Below are positions 1-11,200 of a DNA stretch of 50,821 nt, in pieces (the stretch's first letter is position 1; each line of letters opens with the position of its first letter). The DNA comes from an archaeon (GTDB taxonomy: Archaea > EX4484-52 > WAPT01), in assembly GCA_029258795.1 (NCBI GenBank), contig JAPDKB010000002.1:1-50821 (forward strand). Direction: 5' to 3'. The notes beneath the pieces are model-generated. The model was not told the DNA's origin. It worked only from the letters and a program-made list of their open reading frames with translations, and made no database searches. A program made the translations under genes and the position numbers.

Positions 1-3000
1 AGGAGGGATTCTGTATATGTTGCCAGTAGAGGGACGAACTCCACAACCTTCACCTTAAACACCAGCACAGCTGAAAGAGGCAAGTACAATGCTTCCTTCC
101 AAATCGAGTATGTTGATTCCTGCACGGGAAGAAAAATCGTTAAGGTTGTGAATCAGACAATTGGAGTGGGGCTTGCGGATGTGAGTGCAACCTTTATAAT
201 CTCAAAACCTCTGGCTCAGGATCAATACCAACCCGTTTATGTTGTGGTCAACAACACGGGAGGATTCAATCTCCAGAACATTAATGTCACGCTCTACTTC
301 GCGAATTCAACAGGAGAGCTCTATCTGTTCGATCCACCAATCTTTAGCGTGTCATCTCTGCCTATTGGAAGCGCTCATATTGAACGTGTGGGACTCTATA
401 TACCATCGAACGTAACTCCAGGCATTTACAACCTAACAGCTTCTCTATCCTTCATTGATCAGGATAACATGCTAGCTGTCAAGAACATAACCCAAGAAAA
501 GAGAATTTACAGGGGGGTGGATGTCAAGGTTTTGCTGGACGGAAATCAAACTCTCCTGGTCTCACCCGGAAAAAAGGTCAATTTGAGTATAGTTGTGGTG
601 GATGAGGAAGAAAATGCTGTGCCTTCCAACATATCCGCGGTTATCAGGGCTTTTAACGGGTCGAAGATTGAGCTGAAGGGTAGCAACACACACATGCTTA
701 GCGTTAACTACTCTCTGCTGGATCAGGAAGGGGGGTATCTTGTTGAGGTGAATGCAACCACTCCCCCCGATTATGAGAACGAGTCCATAAGGCACGTTTT
801 CATAGCGGATACAAACAAAAGCGTGCTGGTGGTTGGTGATGACGACTCCGATCAGGGGAGTTTCACGTCAGCAAAGGACATTATCACGACCCTTTCCGAA
901 CTCAAAAACAGCATAAATTTGAGCATAGATGAATGGTCAACCAAAACTAATGGCGACGCTTACCCTGCGCTACTAAACGATTATGATATGGTGTTCTGGG
1001 ATACTGGAAACTATTACTTTGGTCTCTTCTCAAACTCAAGCGAGGTTGATGCCATAGAATCCTATGTTAATGCAGGAGGCTCAATAGTAGTGAGCGGACA
1101 GTATGTGGCGTTTGATGTTTTTAGTGGTTATGCTGACAAGGACATATTTGATAAGGTGTTACGCGTTGAAATCCCTTCAACTAATCCGCAGATAGTGTCA
1201 ACACTCGATGAGCCAATAAGTTTCAACAATAGGTATGTGACAACTTACCTTCTTCAGGGTTACGGACGTGTAGCACGAAAGAACAAAGTTCTCTACTCCA
1301 AATCAGTTTTCAGGGATAAGGTGCGTGCAAACATTAGCGCCAATGCTTCAACATTTGCAACATGGCAGAATTATGATGGAGATGCAGCAGTGATTTATGA
1401 CGGCAATTACACCTCAATCTATTTCCCATTCAGCATAAACGCGCTTCCCGATTATAAAGCGCTAATCAGCAACATCTTCCTTTTAAAATCCAGAAGTTAT
1501 CTTGCAGTCATACCTAATACAAGCTCGATTACTTTACTTCCGAACGAGTCATCAGCGCTTCAATTTGAAGTTTATGATAGATCGGCAAGCAGGCTGAACC
1601 TGACACCGGGAAAGAGTATAAACGCGACAGTTTTTAATAACGATGTGCCGGCATACACGCTACCTTTATCAAGAATTGGCACCGGTATTTATGGTCTCAG
1701 CTTTTCTTCCCCGTCAGCAGGAAAGTTTGTAATCAACATCACTGTAAAAACACCAAGGTCCTACAGAAGCTATGGGTACACCACCGTATATGTTGGAAAG
1801 CCTGTCAATTTAACCGTGATAAACGAAAGCTTGATGCAGATTCAGAATTCAACAGTGATGGTTTACGAGAACGGCAAACTGCTTAAAGCCTATGAGATTA
1901 ACAATACTGATGTGACTTTTCCTTATTGGTATGAAAATAGATATGATATTATCATCAATTCTCCCATAAAAGGTGGAGTCAGAATAGAGATGCATGGGGT
2001 TAACCTTTCCAGAACAAATCTTATGAAGCTACAGATCGTGGCCAACTATTCCCACGAGTTGCCCTACCTCATTTCGAATACAACACCGATAATCGCGATA
2101 AATGATAGTGCCTTCAATTTCAGCTATGCCACGCTTTACTTCCCAAAGAACGGAATCTATGCAGATTATCTGATGCATTGCGACGATTGGAACTTCACTG
2201 CAGGAAGGTGTGATTCCAACTGGACTCTTCAGCTTCTTTCAAATCTTGAACACGGGGAAAACGAAACGCATGTGTGGGTTAATGTCACGCACTTCACAGC
2301 TTTCGGTGTGGCGCAGGGTAAGCCACTACCAAACGTCACAACCATCAGAATTTACGATGTGACCGATGCAGCAGATTACCGCACCGATACAGGCAGACTT
2401 GTGGGAGAGGGTCTCAACACAACTTTCAACCTGTCGGTCCAGAACTATAGAATCTACCGGGTTGAGTTCGTAGTCAGGAATGACGGAACTAGACAGTGGA
2501 GCCTTGATAGTAGTGATGTGGTTTACCACACTTACCTCAACCCTTCTTGGCGGGTGCTCGACCCCTCCACATATATTTGGTATAATATAAGTGGTACTAT
2601 CTATGCGGGGGGAAGCTATAATAACGGCAATGTCACGTGGGACACATCTCTGGGTGGTAAGATAACCAACGGAGAGAGCATGGTCTTTGCGTATGTCGTC
2701 AACATCTCTGCAAAAAGTGATGAGGTAACAAACCTTTACTTCTATGTTGAGGATGTTAGCGAGGGAACAGGAAGCTATGACTGGCACACATTCAACATAA
2801 CCAAGGTGGGATATCTCCATGTAAATCTTGTGGCTCCCGCTGAAGGGGCAACGAGCTACTTAACGCAGAACAATACATTCCTGTTTAACGCATCCATAAG
2901 GTGTGTGGATGGAGTGTGTGGGGATGTGTTTGCATATCCGCGCTACAACGCAAGCGGAACTTCAGCAAACTCCATCATTCTGGAAGGAAGCGGTACACCA

Positions 3001-3582
3001 TTTTACACGAACACATCCAGCCGGTATTACTGCGGATTTATGGAAAACGGGAGCGTGTGCTATGCAAGCTGGTATGTAAACGGCACAGGAGCTCTCGATA
3101 CGTTATGGGCGCTTGATGTCATGGCGAACTCAACTTACAATTATCTTGCCCTACAGAACGATAGCGCAGACACTTATATCTACATAACTGCAGAGAGAGT
3201 CATAATCACCCTGAAATTCGATACCGTTGATTTTGGAACTCTATATCCTGGAGAGTATGGGGAGGCACTGAACAATTCAGATAATTATTACGTTGTAAGG
3301 GTTGAGGATTTTTCGAGACCTGCGAACATATACATCAAAGGAATAGACCTTACCAGCAACACAACCACATACATAGTTCCGGTAAATAGCACATATTGGA
3401 ATGATGTGTACGATAACTCAACCGCAAAGATGATGAGTAAAACCTACTCACTTATAAAGCAGCATGTTCTTCCAGGTACAGAGTTTCCGCTGTACTTCTG
3501 GATCAGCATTCCTTACGGGATAGAAGCTGGTAAATACACCGGAATAATTTACATTATGGGAAATGAAAGTGTGACGGGGTGA
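1..3582 (+). CDS. Large exported Ig-like/adhesin-type protein, 5' end missing
   Basis: The reading frame is open from base 1, so the gene begins upstream of the window; the GTG at 148 is internal. About 1193 residues are visible and they are rich in N-X-S/T sequons, as expected for an S-layer-type glycoprotein. Beta-sandwich segments fill most of the length. A segment at about residues 274-387 (VLVVGDDDSD, then NAGGSIVVSGQ) resembles the glutamine-amidotransferase-like fold found in other exported archaeal proteins. The last two modules, about 779-939 and 939-1193, match modules near the end of the 4333-residue protein at 8202-21203 (shared wording includes IYDVT, EGLNTTF and SLGG). There is no carboxy-terminal membrane helix, so it is probably held by a partner. 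It ends 55 bp before the start chosen for the next gene. Function inferred only from composition: a cell-surface or extracellular structural protein. Confidence 0.85.
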   Translation, partial: RRDSVYVASRGTNSTTFTLNTSTAERGKYNASFQIEYVDSCTGRKIVKVVNQTIGVGLADVSATFIISKPLAQDQYQPVYVVVNNTGGFNLQNINVTLYFANSTGELYLFDPPIFSVSSLPIGSAHIERVGLYIPSNVTPGIYNLTASLSFIDQDNMLAVKNITQEKRIYRGVDVKVLLDGNQTLLVSPGKKVNLSIVVVDEEENAVPSNISAVIRAFNGSKIELKGSNTHMLSVNYSLLDQEGGYLVEVNATTPPDYENESIRHVFIADTNKSVLVVGDDDSDQGSFTSAKDIITTLSELKNSINLSIDEWSTKTNGDAYPALLNDYDMVFWDTGNYYFGLFSNSSEVDAIESYVNAGGSIVVSGQYVAFDVFSGYADKDIFDKVLRVEIPSTNPQIVSTLDEPISFNNRYVTTYLLQGYGRVARKNKVLYSKSVFRDKVRANISANASTFATWQNYDGDAAVIYDGNYTSIYFPFSINALPDYKALISNIFLLKSRSYLAVIPNTSSITLLPNESSALQFEVYDRSASRLNLTPGKSINATVFNNDVPAYTLPLSRIGTGIYGLSFSSPSAGKFVINITVKTPRSYRSYGYTTVYVGKPVNLTVINESLMQIQNSTVMVYENGKLLKAYEINNTDVTFPYWYENRYDIIINSPIKGGVRIEMHGVNLSRTNLMKLQIVANYSHELPYLISNTTPIIAINDSAFNFSYATLYFPKNGIYADYLMHCDDWNFTAGRCDSNWTLQLLSNLEHGENETHVWVNVTHFTAFGVAQGKPLPNVTTIRIYDVTDAADYRTDTGRLVGEGLNTTFNLSVQNYRIYRVEFVVRNDGTRQWSLDSSDVVYHTYLNPSWRVLDPSTYIWYNISGTIYAGGSYNNGNVTWDTSLGGKITNGESMVFAYVVNISAKSDEVTNLYFYVEDVSEGTGSYDWHTFNITKVGYLHVNLVAPAEGATSYLTQNNTFLFNASIRCVDGVCGDVFAYPRYNASGTSANSIILEGSGTPFYTNTSSRYYCGFMENGSVCYASWYVNGTGALDTLWALDVMANSTYNYLALQNDSADTYIYITAERVIITLKFDTVDFGTLYPGEYGEALNNSDNYYVVRVEDFSRPANIYIKGIDLTSNTTTYIVPVNSTYWNDVYDNSTAKMMSKTYSLIKQHVLPGTEFPLYFWISIPYGIEAGKYTGIIYIMGNESVTG

Positions 3583-3637
3583 TGGTCTTATGGATAGAAG
3601 GGTGGTTGGTTTTTTTAACACGGCTGCAGGAGGAAAA

Positions 3638-6600
3638 ATGAAGGGAAGCAGGAGACCACAGAGGCTGTCTCTCCTCCTGCAGCCATTTTTATTCTTTCTT
3701 CTCTTGCTCTTACTAATGTCGAAAGTTGGCACAGCACAGAGTCAAAGCATTGTCGTTGTCGTTTCGGAAGATGGAAGAACATGTTCTGATGCTCCTGTCC
3801 TTTACGCGAAGCCCACCGACTACCTGTGCATAAAGGTTAACTTCACAGCGCTGAATCTAACCTGCGATCCAAGAGAAAACTCGCTGGATGTTCATCTTAA
3901 AAGCGAGGTGACGGGGGGTGAGAAGAACATCAATGCATCATGTGACGAGACATCAGGTGTTGCTATCACACCCCCTTTCGAGATGAGCTCAAACCTCTCC
4001 GTCAATGAGACGGATGTTGTTAATATCTCTGTGGGCACAGCCCTTGTTTACTCCATAGAAGTTTATGTTGACGGCTCCACGCCATTTATCACCATCTTAA
4101 ATCCTGTTGATGGTGCCTTGTATCACAACTCAACACTGAATTATTCCATGAGTGTTGCGGACAATTATGGAATTAAAAACTGCACACTGATTTTGGATGA
4201 CGGAGAAAGTTATTATATCAGGGTGGAAAATGAATCGATAAATGCGTCTTTTGCCTGGATTAACGGTACAGTAGAAAACCTGCCCGATGGCGAGTTTGGG
4301 TTGAGCATAAGATGTATGGATTATGCGGGAAATGAGGGAGAAGAGGAAATAGAATTTTTTGTGGATGCCAACCCGCCAGAAATATCCTTCAGTCCGTATG
4401 AGAACGGTACAGGTGTTAGAGTGGAGGAGCTTGAAGACGTCATCATCACAGTGTTTGATAAAGCGCTCAACACAGTGGTGGATAACACAACATGCGAATA
4501 TTCCGTCAACGGAAACAAAAATGAAGTGGTAATAGATTCGATGGTGGATGACGAGTACAACATAACGATCCCTGCTGAAGAACTAAACCGCAGCAACAGG
4601 GTAGAAATAGGGGTGTGGTGTACGGACTGGTACTTCAACACTTCTGCCCTTTTCTATATGCTGGTGGATTTCAAACCTCCAGAGATCCTCACAAACCTCA
4701 CCAACAATTCCGTACATTATGAGGAAGAAGGTAATCTATCCTTAACCTTAGGCGGCGCGGATGATGCCTCAGAAAATCTGAATTGCAGTGCTGTTGCGTG
4801 GTTCATGAATCCCGAGGTTGTGGTGCTTGCCAATGAAACATTCATGGTTGAGAACAACACCAGTGTGACTTTTGAGTTAGATATATCTCAAGTATCGGCC
4901 GATACACTTCACATGAACTTGAGTTGTGCTGATTTAGCGGGAAGAACATCAACTGAACATTTTGTAGTCTTTATTGATAGGAACGAGCCGGAAATAACAC
5001 TTTATCCCGATGAAATGATGGACTGGTTTGATTACTTTGTGGTTAGAGGGCAGAAGAATCCGTACCTCCTATTTAATGTTAGCGATGATGCAACATTAAC
5101 CATTACATGCGCTTATCAGTTTGTGAACGAAACTGAAGAGCATGTCATAGAGGTGCAGAATGGTTCAACACTTAACATAAGCTTGGAAATGCTGCAGGAT
5201 GGAAATCATACGCTCGAGTTATGCTGTAACGATTCGGTACATTCTCTCTGTTATGGTGAAGATGAAGGCCGAAATCTGGTTGTGTTGCTCGATACCGTGC
5301 CTCCAGAGCCACCGCAACTTCCGGATGAGATTGTGCTGTTACATGATGAGTATTCTGATGTCTTTTATTATCTGAACGGCACCTCAACAGAAAACATATC
5401 TTGGAGTTATTCGAACATGAGTGATGTTGATCGCTTTATTGTTGAGGTCAGCGCAACGGAGACATTCAATACCACCCACACTTTTGTTGTGGAGGAGTCA
5501 GCTTTGAATTTTGGAGAGAATGCGGTGGGTGAAGAACTGAGCTTCTATGATCTCATCGTGTCTTACCCTTACCTTTATATCAGAGTCAAAGCTGCTGATA
5601 TTGCGAACAACACCTCTCCAGAAGAGGAGACCACACTCAGAGTACTCAGGATTGAGAAGTACCCAAACTCCACGCTGGTGTGCGAGAACGAAAGTGAAAT
5701 GGGTGGTATATGCTGCCTCCATACCACCAGCGGAAATTATTACTCTGGGTTTGATTACAATTTTGTGTGGAGCAAAACATCCGACATAGTTGCCAATGAA
5801 CCAGTAGCGAGATACGCTGTCGTGGAATTCAAGGGATATAGTGATGAAATACAACCATCCTGCTTAAACAATGGGGATGAAGGACTGAGCAGCTTGCTGG
5901 ATGAAGATCAAGAATTTTACCATCTCGTGGACGGAGAAAACATGACGTTAGGATTTGAGAAGATGATTTACAAGCCATATCTTTGTTTAGTTGGCTACAC
6001 AACCAACAATAGTGCGCTATACTTATATGGGAAAGCAGAACAATCCGAGGTAATCCCGCCTAATGGTAGCTACGATCTTTACTGCATCCAGCTTGAAGGA
6101 AATAGCAAAAACGTAACGCTTGAGTGCAGCGGCGGTATTGCGAGCTGTTACATAGATAAAGCTTTTCTTTATGGCAGCACCGCGTTCTACGGCAATGTGA
6201 GCCAGATTATTTTCGAGTGGTTCAACATCACTGCTAATCTCTCAATCAACTTAATCAACTTCAGCATTTATGACTGGATGGAAGGGAATGTAAGTGAGGT
6301 GGTTGTTGAAAATGACAGCTTCAGCACAATCCCATTAGTTACAAGCTTCAATCTTTCAAGCAGGAGGCAGAATCCTGACAGAGTCAGTGAGGTTGATGGA
6401 AAAGCATATTCCATAATTAATTTCACTCTCACAAACCTCTTCAACCAGCGCTTTGATGATGTAGTGGTGCGCTACCAGAACTGCACTCAAGCCTTCGGAG
6501 AAAATGCGGAATGCTCCGATGTTATCATCAGCTCAATTCAGCCGAAAGCTGTGGTGGAAGGAGTTATGGAAGTGACCATGCATGATGTCATAACGGCAGA

Positions 6601-7786
6601 TTATCTCGAGAGCTCAATAACCCCTCTTGATAATGTGATCAGGGTCAACGAACCGTTCGAAGCTGAAATCAGGGTTGCCATAAAGAACAGCGATTCCATA
6701 CCATACGATAATGTTGTGTTTCGCCCCTCCTTTAATGGATGGGAAGGTGAGGAGATAGAGATAAACATGAGCTCTCAAGAAGTTAAGTATCTGAGCGTTC
6801 CTGTATCGAAGATTTTGATAGAGGAAACTTCCATGGAGCTGAGGGATGAAAGGTTAAAAAGAAGGGAGTATCTTCGTAGGATCACAATCAACATTTTCTC
6901 AAAAGAGGACGTTGAACACTATTTACCTGAGAGCGTGATATATGCTGCTGATCTCGCCGCTCTTCCCGGATTCAACATGGAGACGTGCAGAGTGGTGTTA
7001 GATGATCAAACACCTCTTGATTCGGAGGTTAGGGACGATTCTCTCGTAATTTACCTGCCAACAGATCTTGAACATGGCGATCATAAAATTGAGATAGTGT
7101 ATCGCATCAGAAAAGAGGAGCGCGGTGAGATTTCGGGGGGAGGCGGTACCGTAATCTCCCAACCAGATAACCAAACGCAGGAAAATGTGAACGGGACAGA
7201 AAGTGGAGGAGGAAAAGTGGGAGAAGAAAACTCGTCCGGAGAGAATGAAGGAAAAGTCAATGAAACTGCGATGACCACCATACTCAAAGAATACAGAATC
7301 AATTACACCAAAAGAAGGGGGGAGATAACATTCAACCTCGAACTTCCGGTTTTCAACGAAACCCTAGTCAGCGTTAAAATTTATCCATCGAAGGTACCTG
7401 CCGGCTGGAAGGTTACAATAGAGAAAAGTTACATCCCATTCATAAAACCCGGAGAAAAGGTAGCAATCCCAGTAAAAATTGCGATATCGGCAAAGAAAAA
7501 AGCAAAGAAAGGGGTTTACTGGTTCAATGTGGTTGCTGAAGGGCTGGATGAAAAGGGAAAAGAGGTTAGGGTTGTGAACAAGATAATAGTTGATGCTACA
7601 AAGAAAAAGGGAGGATGGATGTCATCCCTCACAGGAAGGCTTGTGGGTGTGGCGGGAAGTTTAAGAACCGTCGTGGTGGCTTTGGCCGTTGTGCTTGCGG
7701 GAGTGCTGATTTTGCGCATGCTTGGTAGAAAAAGGTTAAAGATTAAGCGCATCATTAAACCTGTGAGGTGGAGACGTAAATTATAA
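3638..7786 (+). CDS. Membrane-anchored multi-Ig surface glycoprotein
   Basis: I choose the ATG at 3638: it follows AGGAGG with a 4-base spacer and gives a clean signal peptide (basic KGSRRPQR, then a run of leucines and phenylalanines). An upstream ATG at 3590 with GGGTGAT before it is possible and would add 16 residues. The protein, 1382 residues, has repeated Ig/cadherin-like modules with paired cysteines and many N-glycosylation sequons. A Gly/Glu/Asn-rich linker lies at about 1167-1210, followed by a NEW3/NPCBM-associated-like beta domain at about 1213-1320. One membrane helix at about 1335-1360 is followed by a strongly basic cytoplasmic tail, so this is a type I membrane protein. It could anchor the neighbouring giant proteins that lack membrane helices. 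Role beyond surface structure or adhesion is unknown. Confidence 0.85.
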   Translation: MKGSRRPQRLSLLLQPFLFFLLLLLLMSKVGTAQSQSIVVVVSEDGRTCSDAPVLYAKPTDYLCIKVNFTALNLTCDPRENSLDVHLKSEVTGGEKNINASCDETSGVAITPPFEMSSNLSVNETDVVNISVGTALVYSIEVYVDGSTPFITILNPVDGALYHNSTLNYSMSVADNYGIKNCTLILDDGESYYIRVENESINASFAWINGTVENLPDGEFGLSIRCMDYAGNEGEEEIEFFVDANPPEISFSPYENGTGVRVEELEDVIITVFDKALNTVVDNTTCEYSVNGNKNEVVIDSMVDDEYNITIPAEELNRSNRVEIGVWCTDWYFNTSALFYMLVDFKPPEILTNLTNNSVHYEEEGNLSLTLGGADDASENLNCSAVAWFMNPEVVVLANETFMVENNTSVTFELDISQVSADTLHMNLSCADLAGRTSTEHFVVFIDRNEPEITLYPDEMMDWFDYFVVRGQKNPYLLFNVSDDATLTITCAYQFVNETEEHVIEVQNGSTLNISLEMLQDGNHTLELCCNDSVHSLCYGEDEGRNLVVLLDTVPPEPPQLPDEIVLLHDEYSDVFYYLNGTSTENISWSYSNMSDVDRFIVEVSATETFNTTHTFVVEESALNFGENAVGEELSFYDLIVSYPYLYIRVKAADIANNTSPEEETTLRVLRIEKYPNSTLVCENESEMGGICCLHTTSGNYYSGFDYNFVWSKTSDIVANEPVARYAVVEFKGYSDEIQPSCLNNGDEGLSSLLDEDQEFYHLVDGENMTLGFEKMIYKPYLCLVGYTTNNSALYLYGKAEQSEVIPPNGSYDLYCIQLEGNSKNVTLECSGGIASCYIDKAFLYGSTAFYGNVSQIIFEWFNITANLSINLINFSIYDWMEGNVSEVVVENDSFSTIPLVTSFNLSSRRQNPDRVSEVDGKAYSIINFTLTNLFNQRFDDVVVRYQNCTQAFGENAECSDVIISSIQPKAVVEGVMEVTMHDVITADYLESSITPLDNVIRVNEPFEAEIRVAIKNSDSIPYDNVVFRPSFNGWEGEEIEINMSSQEVKYLSVPVSKILIEETSMELRDERLKRREYLRRITINIFSKEDVEHYLPESVIYAADLAALPGFNMETCRVVLDDQTPLDSEVRDDSLVIYLPTDLEHGDHKIEIVYRIRKEERGEISGGGGTVISQPDNQTQENVNGTESGGGKVGEENSSGENEGKVNETAMTTILKEYRINYTKRRGEITFNLELPVFNETLVSVKIYPSKVPAGWKVTIEKSYIPFIKPGEKVAIPVKIAISAKKKAKKGVYWFNVVAEGLDEKGKEVRVVNKIIVDATKKKGGWMSSLTGRLVGVAGSLRTVVVALAVVLAGVLILRMLGRKRLKIKRIIKPVRWRRKL

Positions 7787-7797
7787 AGAGGGTGTCT

Positions 7798-8202
7798 ATG
7801 AGGGTGCTCGTGCCGAGAGTCGGGAAGAGAGGGAGAAGGAGAAAAACAATTGTTCTTGGAACAGTACTGGTTTTGTTAATCGTAATTATCATGACCTTAA
7901 TCACACGCGCCGGAATATTTACAAAACGCGCTGGTGTGGAGAACTCACGATCAGTTGTGATGGTCGTGGGTGAGGAAACTATCATAAAATCGAATGATCT
8001 CAATTTGGGATCAATAATTAACTGCACATCCAACACACTCAAATCGGTAAAGTGTGATGGAAACGAGATCCACATACTTGCTGCGGCGGTGGGAAAGCAT
8101 ACGATTGTGGTGGAAGGAAAGGCAGGATTGTGGGATAAGAAAGTTAAACTGGATGTGTGCATCGGGAAGAATAGGACAGATGCAATAACTCGGTGTGGCT
8201 GA
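7798..8202 (+). CDS. Small single-pass membrane protein in surface-protein cluster
   Basis: The protein has about 134 residues. A basic amino terminus (GKRGRRRK) is followed by one hydrophobic helix (about 17-37) and an exported domain with four cysteines in the second half, probably a small beta domain. GGGTG lies three bases before the ATG at 7798; a GTG at 7792 is an alternative start. Its stop overlaps the next start in a TGATG arrangement at 8200-8204, so it is translationally coupled to the giant gene and probably acts with it, for example as a membrane tether or export partner. I do not recognise the family. Confidence 0.7.
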   Translation: MRVLVPRVGKRGRRRKTIVLGTVLVLLIVIIMTLITRAGIFTKRAGVENSRSVVMVVGEETIIKSNDLNLGSIINCTSNTLKSVKCDGNEIHILAAAVGKHTIVVEGKAGLWDKKVKLDVCIGKNRTDAITRCG

Positions 8203-11200
8203 TGAATGAAAACAAGTTGAGGTATGGTAGATTTGCAGGTATTATGTTACCAGTTATGATAGCGGTACTGCTGCTTCCTCAGGTTTCATACGCTAAAATC
8301 GTCCTGAGCTTTGAGAAAGTAACGCTAACATCATGTGAGGAGAGCAACACAGCTTTTGCTGTTGTGTTTGATAAGAATGGTGATCTCATACCGAACGCGA
8401 GTGTTCATCTTATCTATGTATGCGAGGGGAGAAGCTCACTTTCAGTTTATGAAATGAAAGAACTTTTCAAGGGAGTTTACACTGCAGAATTTCCAGCAAG
8501 AGCGGGAATTCCGTGTGATTTTGTGGTTGTTGCATCCTATAACGGAACGGCAGAAGTTGAAGAGACAGGTAGTGTGGTATTTCCCAAGAATGGTGTGTTG
8601 GTAAGAAGGAGGTTCAGCAGGGCTATAGACCCGACCACGACCCCTTTTGTAATGGTTATAGAGGTTGATGCAAGTGATGAGAACAATGTCACAATTATCG
8701 AAATAGTGCCCTCTCCGCTTGTTGTGGAAGATGCTCCAGATGCCGAAATCATCAGAACCTCAAATACCACCATTCTCATTTACCGTAATCTTCACGGAAA
8801 GGAAAAACTGGCTTATATTGCAAGATTGCCGGAAGAAAAAGGTGTTGTGTACTCTCTAGGCAGGATGGTGATTGAAGACGGAAAGGGCGATATAGTTGTG
8901 GAAGGATATCCCGCGCAGATCGTTGCAGATCCGGTAAGAAGAAGCGACGCCTTCTTCTTCTATACCGATGGCACAAATTATGTCAGATATTCCATTTACG
9001 ATGGTTCATCCCTAACCTCTCCGTACAGCACTCTAGATGCTCAGGGCACTCCGCTCTGGATCGAGGTTGCCGCTCATCCCTCAAAGCCTGAAATGGTCAT
9101 GGCCAGTGTGGCTGATACGGGCGTTGCTTATGCTCAGGTGTGGAATGGTTCATCATGGGGTAATGGAGTTGTGCTTACCACTGCCGCGGTAACCGCTTAC
9201 AGGAGCATAGATGTTGCGTATGAGCAGAAGAGAGGCAGAGCCATGGTTGTTTATGCTGACGGCTCATCCATACCGAAATACAGGATATGGGATGGAAGCA
9301 GCTGGAGTGATGAAGGCTTTGCTATGGACGTTGGCGCTACCGTAAATATAATCGAGCTGGGGTCAAACCCAACGAGCGACGAGATAATAATGGTTACAGC
9401 AGATTCTGCAAGGGATGAAAACGCTCAGGTATGGGATGGTTCTGCATGGACCAATCTTGTTGAATTAAGGAATGATGCTTACGCTAATAGACAGTCCTTT
9501 GATGTTGCGTGTCAGAGCATAAGCGGCACATGTTTTGTTTTCTATGCCGACAATGATGACAGAAATGCTTACTACGCCGTGTGGAATGGCGTGTCATGGT
9601 CTTATCCGAACACGGCATGTTTCTTTGGTGATTTTGTTAGAACGATGGAGGCGGCTTCAGATCCGAATTCCAACAGAATTGTACTGATGGGGGTTGATAG
9701 AGATAGCGATGTGCACTTTTGTTACTACGATGGCTCAACGTGGTACGACCTCGGAGAGACAGCCACGACATCAGAGCAGGTTTATCACGCCATAGACGTG
9801 GAGTTCGAAGCAAAATCGGGGGATGCTGTGTTCGTATACAATGATAACACTGCCACGCCCAAGTACAGGATTCTTCCCTACGACTCCACATCTTTAACAG
9901 CGCAGCAATCCTTCCCATCGTCTCTTGATGCTGAGCCGTACTGGATAAAGATGGTCTCAAAGAAAGGAAGCGATGAGATAGCTTTGATAACCCTGAGTGC
10001 GGGAAACGATGTCAACGCTTTCGTGTGGGATGGCAGTGCATGGCAGAGCTTGGGCACACTAACAACAGCGTCCAGCGGCTCATACAGAGGTATAGATGTT
10101 GCATACCCACTTGAGTATTTTGCTCCAAGTTACGATGCCTGGGGGATAACTGACGGCACAAGAACTTACGTTAGCGGCGATAAGGTCTACCGCACGCAAG
10201 AGCTTATAGCTTATGCGCACTGGGAAAACGTGAGCTTGGCTTATCTCAATCATAACGGCACGGGGGTATTTACCAACTATACGATCCCCACACCATATAC
10301 GGCAAACTGGACCAACACAACCATAGATTTCAGCAATGGATCGCAGTATCCAGTGACAGGTAAAATAACTTTCTCAATCTACGCTAAGGATGTTGATAAT
10401 GTGTGGAACAAAACCCAACCATCCATAACTCTCGAACTCTGGGGGTTTGCTGAAGTAAGTGACATGTGGCTTAGTGATAGCTCAATAAACAACGGGAGTT
10501 ACGTGGTAGCTTACTGCAAGATAAGAGATAATGAGACGCTGGCAGGCATAGCAGAGTATAACGTTTCCTTTTACCTTAACTCGTCATTTCTTGGATGGAA
10601 TGTGACAAATAGCAATGGTGTAGCTCAGCTGGGCTGGGTAGACAACACATCTAATCCGCAGAACCCGACAGTGTATAATGTATCATGTAACATAACCGAC
10701 ATGCCATCGCTGTACTACAATGCAAGCGATAAAAATCGAGCGTCCACCAAACTTGAAGTTTACAGCTCAGATTATGATGTCACACCACCGACAATAAACT
10801 GGATAGATGTGGCGCCGCAGCCGGCAGGTTTCGGGGTAGAGATCACAATCACCGCAAACATAACCGATGACAAGGCGGTGGATCACGTTATTGCAAAGAT
10901 AACACCTCCAGGAGAAGAAACCGCGAGTTTAAATATGGTTAACATTTCCCAAGATTTGTGGAGCGTTAATTACACTGGCTGGAAGACAGGAGATTATACT
11001 CTCGTCATCTACGCGTATGACTCGAACGGGAATGTCGGTACCGCAACAACAGCATTCTCAGTTAGGGGCAACACGAGCATGACAGTATCCACATCCAAGA
11101 AAAAATATGCCCCATTCGAGGATGTTCATCTCGGGAAGATGACATCATACATAACAAGTGATCTTGAAACCTCAACAAAAGAAGTAACTACCTATTACGG

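Noticed and set aside
3590-3637. ATG at 3590 as start of the 1382-residue protein
   Set aside because: It has a Shine-Dalgarno site, but puts 16 extra residues ahead of a well-formed signal peptide and the better AGGAGG-linked ATG; kept only as an alternative.
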